The notes beneath the pieces were generated by a model that saw only the letters and a program-made list of their open reading frames with translations, did no database searches and was not told the origin of the DNA. Below are positions 60,108-64,000 of a stretch of 64,000 nt of DNA, one piece after another. Position numbers and translations under genes: made by a program. Numbering within the stretch: the first letter of the stretch is position 1; the number at the start of each line of letters is the position of its first letter. The stretch is from Flavobacterium litorale (GTDB lineage: Bacteria > Bacteroidota > Bacteroidia > Flavobacteriales > Flavobacteriaceae): contig NZ_CP080429.1 in assembly GCF_019613795.1 (NCBI RefSeq), positions 1,579,501 through 1,643,500 of the forward strand. The letters run 5' to 3'.

Positions 60108-60821
60108 TTATTGCAGATTATTTAGCTGCTTTCTGAGTTGTATAATAGATAGTACGTGTACAAATATTGCTGAAGGCATAAAAAATGTAGGGAGGAGTAA
60201 GAATGGAAACTGATTGAATTCTCGTAAAATAAATTTTGTAGATGTACCCCATACAGATGGCGCATAAAAGGATGTAATAAATATAAATGCTGCAAACAAC
60301 ACAATGGCAATACCTACTATATTCCAAGCAATCAATAGTTTTTTAGATGCATTTTTTTGCATAGCGTATAACCCTATAAACAGTGCCGAAATACCAAGTA
60401 AAACATCGTAGTTGTAGCCATGAAAAGTAGCTTGTACGGGTAAAATTTCTGCTAAAAAAGTATAATAAAAAAGTACTTCTATTACGGCTCTGAAGCTCTG
60501 ATAGAATATGGGTATGTGTATTGGTAGGTTTTTTAGAATATTACTATTTCGGTTTTTAAATAAGAAGATGACTGTAAACAGAAATAAAGGAATAATCATG
60601 AATAAAGGTATTCTTGGCGGAAACGATAAATCTTGATAAAAGCCTGTAGTTGTTATTGCATATTGTAAAGTTATCCACCCAGCGAGTATACCAGTAAACC
60701 GTAACAACCTTTGGTACCGTAAAGGGCTACTAACATTAGTTTTTTTAAGTGCCAAATTATAACACCATAGTATAATTAATAAAAGAACGACGAAAAGTAA
60801 AATATAAGCTGTTTTTAGCAT
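60108..60821 (-). CDS. Seven-helix membrane protein in the marR operon
   Basis: 237 residues with about seven membrane helices and very few charged residues outside the ends (C-terminal LRKQLNNLQ). No family recognised. It starts 4 bases after the marR stop, so it is likely regulated by this MarR protein through the palindrome upstream. A transport or membrane-sensing role is possible. Confidence 0.6.
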   Translation of the reverse strand: MLKTAYILLFVVLLLIILWCYNLALKKTNVSSPLRYQRLLRFTGILAGWITLQYAITTTGFYQDLSFPPRIPLFMIIPLFLFTVIFLFKNRNSNILKNLPIHIPIFYQSFRAVIEVLFYYTFLAEILPVQATFHGYNYDVLLGISALFIGLYAMQKNASKKLLIAWNIVGIAIVLFAAFIFITSFYAPSVWGTSTKFILREFNQFPFLLLPTFFMPSAIFVHVLSIIQLRKQLNNLQ

Positions 60822-60825
60822 GGTA

Positions 60826-61254
60826 TTATTGCTTGGTTAATGTTGATAATAGTATATTGAGTGCCTCTTCGCCCTCTGGTTTTATTTTTTCACGAATTTC
60901 ATCCATTGCTTTATTCCACTGCGGAATAACTTTTTCCAGAAACTCGTAGCCCTTTTCGGTTATCTTTAATTTCAAATGCTCATCAGTATACACATAGCTA
61001 CTCTTTACCAAACGGTTTAAATTTCTATTAACAGTCGATTTTTCTAAGTAAAGTACATCAGATACTTTTTTCTGGTTAACCTCTTTATTCTTCATAATTA
61101 CAAACAGCACACTCAACTGGCTACTAGTAATATTAAAATCCTTTAAGTGCTTCCTAAACACATTCCCTATTATTCGGGTGCATCGGTTTATTTTTCCCGA
61201 AATGCATAATGTAGGGTTGCAACTAGCAATATGGGTATAAATAGTTTCTTTCAT
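60826..61254 (-). CDS. MarR-family transcriptional regulator
   Basis: 142 residues from the ATG at 61254 (an overlapping TTG is one codon upstream). The winged helix-turn-helix includes SSQLSVLFVIMKNKEVNQKK and VLYLEKSTVNRNLNRL, followed by the wing. The N-terminus has three cysteines (Cys12, Cys17, Cys25 in the segment SCNPTLCISGKINRC), which could sense oxidants, thiols or metals. It probably represses its own operon with the membrane protein at 60108. Confidence 0.85.
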   Translation of the reverse strand: MKETIYTHIASCNPTLCISGKINRCTRIIGNVFRKHLKDFNITSSQLSVLFVIMKNKEVNQKKVSDVLYLEKSTVNRNLNRLVKSSYVYTDEHLKLKITEKGYEFLEKVIPQWNKAMDEIREKIKPEGEEALNILLSTLTKQ

Positions 61255-61259
61255 CAATA

Positions 61260-61287
61260 CAAATATATAAAAAGTTGTATATACAAC
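61260..61287 (-). promoter_or_regulatory. marR promoter with palindromic operator
   Basis: The perfect 14-bp palindrome GTTGTATATACAAC (61274-61287) lies directly upstream of a minus-strand TATATTTG (61267-61260), which ends six bases before the marR ATG. A repressor at the palindrome would block this promoter. Confidence 0.6.
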
Positions 61288-61325
61288 CGTTTAAATAAGA
61301 TGCTGAATATAAATTATAAAAGAAT

Positions 61326-61333
61326 TACCTTTG
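61326..61333 (+). promoter_or_regulatory. -7 box of the tgt promoter
   Basis: TACCTTTG fits TAnnTTTG, 20 bases before the tgt ATG. No clear -33 element. Confidence 0.4.
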
Positions 61334-61352
61334 CAGGCTGTAAAAGACACTC

Positions 61353-62483
61353 ATGAAATTTGATTTAATTACTAAAGACCCACAGAGCAAAGCCAGAGCA
61401 GGTAGCATAACTACCGACCATGGTGTTATAGAAACACCTATATTTATGCCTGTAGGTACTATGGGAACCGTAAAGGGCGTGCACCAGCGCGAGCTTAAAG
61501 ACGATATAGACCCTGATATTATTTTAGGGAATACCTACCATTTATACCTGCGTCCGCAAACAGATATATTAGAAAAAGCAGGCGGACTGCATAAATTTAT
61601 GAACTGGGACAGACCTATCCTTACCGATAGCGGAGGGTATCAGGTATATTCACTTTCGGCAAACCGAAAAATTAAGGAAGAAGGCGTAAAATTTAAATCG
61701 CACATAGATGGCTCACTCCATTTCTTTTCACCCGAAAATGTAATGGAAATTCAGCGTACCATAGGAGCCGATATTATTATGGCATTTGATGAGTGTACAC
61801 CGTACCCGTGCGATTACCGTTATGCAAAACGCTCCATGCACATGACGCACCGTTGGCTAGATCGTTGTATTAACCATCTGGAAAAATTACCGTATAAGTA
61901 TGGCTACAGTCAGGCATTTTTCCCAATAGTGCAAGGTAGTACCTATACCGATTTGCGTAAACAATCGGCAGAATATATAGCCAATGCAGGCGCTGTTGGT
62001 AATGCCATTGGAGGATTATCGGTAGGAGAGCCTGCCGAAGAAATGTATGCAATGACGGATGTTGTATGCGAAATACTACCCGAAGACAAACCCCGTTATT
62101 TAATGGGGGTGGGTACGCCTATAAATATTCTGGAAAACATTGCATTGGGCGTAGACATGTTCGATTGTGTTATGCCAACCCGTAACGCACGTAATGGTAT
62201 GCTATTTACAGCTAATGGCACTATTAACATTAAAAATAAAAAATGGGAGGACGATTTTTCTCCTATAGATGAAATGGGCATAACCTTTGTTGATACCGAA
62301 TATACCAAAGCCTATTTAAGACACCTTTTTGCCTCTAACGAGTATTTAGGAAAACAAATAGCAACCATACACAATTTGGGCTTTTATATGTGGTTGGTTC
62401 GTGAAGCAAGAAAGCATATATTAGCAGGAGATTTCCGCGAATGGAAAGATATGATGGTAAAAAACATGGATAAAAGGCTGTAA
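61353..62483 (+). CDS. tgt: tRNA-guanine transglycosylase
   Basis: 376 residues. The TIM-barrel catalytic residues are present: the general Asp in LTDSGGYQVYS (Asp92), FDECTPYP, and the nucleophile Asp in MFDCVMPTRNARNG. Tgt swaps guanine for preQ1 at position 34 of tRNAs for Asp, Asn, His and Tyr. The zinc-site cysteines of E. coli Tgt (C-x-C-x2-C) are absent: the corresponding segment reads DEMGITFVDTEYTKAYLRHL, while the following His in TIHNL is kept. This seems usual for Bacteroidota. The LptF/G permease gene follows. Confidence 0.96.
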   Translation: MKFDLITKDPQSKARAGSITTDHGVIETPIFMPVGTMGTVKGVHQRELKDDIDPDIILGNTYHLYLRPQTDILEKAGGLHKFMNWDRPILTDSGGYQVYSLSANRKIKEEGVKFKSHIDGSLHFFSPENVMEIQRTIGADIIMAFDECTPYPCDYRYAKRSMHMTHRWLDRCINHLEKLPYKYGYSQAFFPIVQGSTYTDLRKQSAEYIANAGAVGNAIGGLSVGEPAEEMYAMTDVVCEILPEDKPRYLMGVGTPINILENIALGVDMFDCVMPTRNARNGMLFTANGTINIKNKKWEDDFSPIDEMGITFVDTEYTKAYLRHLFASNEYLGKQIATIHNLGFYMWLVREARKHILAGDFREWKDMMVKNMDKRL

Positions 62484-62566
62484 TTATTTTAGAACAGAGA
62501 TTTTAACTAGCACTGTAAACTTGGCTTTTGTGCTGCAACAATGCTAAATCTCATTACTGAGAATTA

Positions 62567-63643
62567 ATGAAAATAATAGACTGGTATATTTTAAAGCGAT
62601 ACTTAGCTACGTTTTTTGTAATGTTGCTGCTTTTCATCCCGATAGGGATAGTAATTGATGTATCGGAAAAAATAAACAAGATACTCGCCAATAAAGTACC
62701 CTTTGTTGAGGTAGCTGCCTATTATGCCGATTTTACCATATACTTTGCCAACCTTTTATTCCCTATATTCCTATTTTTATCGGTAATATGGTTTACCTCA
62801 AAATTGGCAAACAATACCGAGATTATTGCCATATTGAGTTCGGGCATATCCTTTAACCGCTTTTTAAGACCTTATATTGTAGGGGCTACCCTTATATCGC
62901 TATTAGCACTTGTTATGGGCTTCTTTTTCGTACCCAAAGCCAGTAAAGGCTTTAACGATTTTAGGTATAAATATCTTAAAAGCAATAAAGTTGTACGAGA
63001 AAGCCAAGAGGTATACAAGCAAATAAGCCCAGACGAACAGATATATGTAAGTAGTTTTAACTATGGGCAAAAAACGGGCTATAATTTTGATTTAAAAAAA
63101 TTTAAGGATAACAAAATAGATTACTGGATTAAAGCCAGCTCCATAAAGTGGAACCCCAGTGATAGTACTTATACACTAGCCAACTATACAAAAAGAACGG
63201 TAGGCGAAATGGGTGATGTATTAGAGTCGGCACCCGAAAAGAAATTCAAGTTTAATTTTGAACCCGACGATTTAACTCCTGTTATTTATGTTGCCGAAAC
63301 CATGACGTTGGGCGAACTGAACCGCTTTATAGAGAAAGAGCGGGCGAGTGGTTCGGCAAATATCAATACCTATTTGGTAATAAAGTATAAAAAGTACAGC
63401 ATACCCATTTCGGCATTTATCCTTACTATTATTGCTGTAGCTGTTTCCTCCATGAAACGTAGGGGAGGTATGGGGGTAAACTTAGCCATGGGTATAGGTT
63501 TAGCCTTTACTTACATCTTTTTTGATAAGGTATTTGGTACTATGGCAGAAAAATCGAGCATACCACCACTTATTGCGGTATGGTTTCCTAATATTTCATT
63601 TGGTATACTAGCCATATTCCTACTTCGTAATGCCAGACGCTAA
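62567..63643 (+). CDS. LptF/LptG (YjgP/YjgQ) family permease
   Basis: 358 residues. Membrane helices at both ends (about 10-35, 55-80, 100-120, and 285-350) flank a periplasmic beta-jellyroll-like middle (about 135-260). The family forms the membrane part of the LptB2FG ABC transporter that extracts lipopolysaccharide for transfer to LptC. The EamA gene overlaps its end by 14 bases. Which of LptF or LptG this is cannot be told. Confidence 0.9.
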   Translation: MKIIDWYILKRYLATFFVMLLLFIPIGIVIDVSEKINKILANKVPFVEVAAYYADFTIYFANLLFPIFLFLSVIWFTSKLANNTEIIAILSSGISFNRFLRPYIVGATLISLLALVMGFFFVPKASKGFNDFRYKYLKSNKVVRESQEVYKQISPDEQIYVSSFNYGQKTGYNFDLKKFKDNKIDYWIKASSIKWNPSDSTYTLANYTKRTVGEMGDVLESAPEKKFKFNFEPDDLTPVIYVAETMTLGELNRFIEKERASGSANINTYLVIKYKKYSIPISAFILTIIAVAVSSMKRRGGMGVNLAMGIGLAFTYIFFDKVFGTMAEKSSIPPLIAVWFPNISFGILAIFLLRNARR

Positions 63644-64000
63644 AGTAAAAAGCTATTTACAACTCCATTTTATTGTATTTATATGGGGATTTACTGCGGT
63701 AATAGGCGCACTAATATCGTTGGATGCCTTACCGTTAGTTTGGTTCAGGATGAGTATTGCCGTAGCTATTATTTGGCTGTACGCCTACCTTAAAAAGCTA
63801 AGCATACAACTACCCAAAAAAGCGGTTATAGTCTTTTTGTTTGCGGGTTTGGTAATAGCCTTGCATTGGCTTACCTTTTTTAAAGCCATAAAAGTAGCAA
63901 ACGTTTCGGTAACACTTGCCTGTTTAAGTACAGGAGCTTTTTTTACCTCGTTGTTAGAGCCTATATTCTTTAGCAGAAAAATAATCTGGTACGAAGTAGT
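63630..64000 (+). CDS. EamA-family (drug/metabolite) transporter, 3' end cut by the window
   Basis: From the ATG at 63630, the frame is open to base 64000, giving about 123 residues. The pattern of helices with FIVFIWGFTAVIGALIS at the start and LHWLTFFKAIKVANVSVTLA is typical of EamA/DMT ten-helix transporters, of which only about four helices are in the window. The start overlaps the LptF/G gene by 14 bases. Substrate unknown. Confidence 0.85.
   Translation, partial: MPDAKVKSYLQLHFIVFIWGFTAVIGALISLDALPLVWFRMSIAVAIIWLYAYLKKLSIQLPKKAVIVFLFAGLVIALHWLTFFKAIKVANVSVTLACLSTGAFFTSLLEPIFFSRKIIWYEV

Overview
The window looks like a chromosomal segment of a member of the Flavobacteriaceae (Bacteroidota), close to Flavobacterium. 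The DNA is AT-rich and genes lack Shine-Dalgarno sequences. Several upstream regions carry the Bacteroidota promoter pattern TTG-N17..21-TAnnTTTG. The gene set is also typical: FecI/FecR/TonB-receptor signalling, a type IX secretion sorting tail, CarboxypepD-reg-like TonB receptors, a split transketolase, and many lipoproteins. No rRNA, prophage, insertion sequence or CRISPR array was seen.

Layout. 1-5000 (minus): a DUF1800 gene cut by the window edge, a DUF2721 membrane protein, a P-loop ATPase and htpG. 5200-12600: a lipocalin-like lipoprotein, an OmpA lipoprotein, a beta-barrel protein, an orphan ABC ATPase, a FabH-like synthase, an L,D-transpeptidase and a large TonB-dependent receptor. 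12800-19240: argS followed by an overlapping SGNH-SGNH(LysM)-MBOAT cluster that probably O-acylates a cell-surface polymer. 19350-20740: a secreted PNGase F-like glycosidase with a T9SS tail. 20800-24830: a TonB receptor/anti-sigma/ECF sigma trio. 25050-30914: a small lipoprotein, a structured non-coding region, and an operon of one lipoprotein followed by six tandem paralogues. 31319-38886: ffh, folD, a short PhnA, rluF, a radical SAM protein with an inserted palindromic repeat, and rimO.

39068-42687: the most interesting locus. A lipoprotein carries a C-terminal Tae4-like peptidoglycan amidase domain. Downstream lies a Tai4-like lipoprotein (the cognate immunity family), flanked by duplicated small secreted proteins and a decayed gene copy. 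It resembles a type VI effector/immunity pair, but the toxin has its own lipoprotein signal. The 29385-30914 lipoprotein with its six-gene tail has a similar plan: lipobox, N-terminal domain, Gly/Pro linker, distinct C-terminal domain, then amplified small secreted proteins. Together they suggest lipoprotein-borne polymorphic toxins with expanding immunity genes.

42775-64000 is mostly housekeeping: a FadL-type porin, a Trp/Gly-rich lipoprotein, proS, two tRNA-Glu, rpsT, an ECF sigma factor, an exo/endonuclease-family protein, alr with an M20 amidohydrolase, a methyltransferase, tRNA-Leu and two tRNA-Lys. These are followed by aroK, a phosphoribosyltransferase, a TPMT-like methyltransferase, an S4 protein, an FKBP lipoprotein, the two transketolase subunits, a MarR operon with a palindromic operator, tgt, an LptF/G permease and a truncated EamA transporter.

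All family assignments come from reading motifs by eye; no database search was run.
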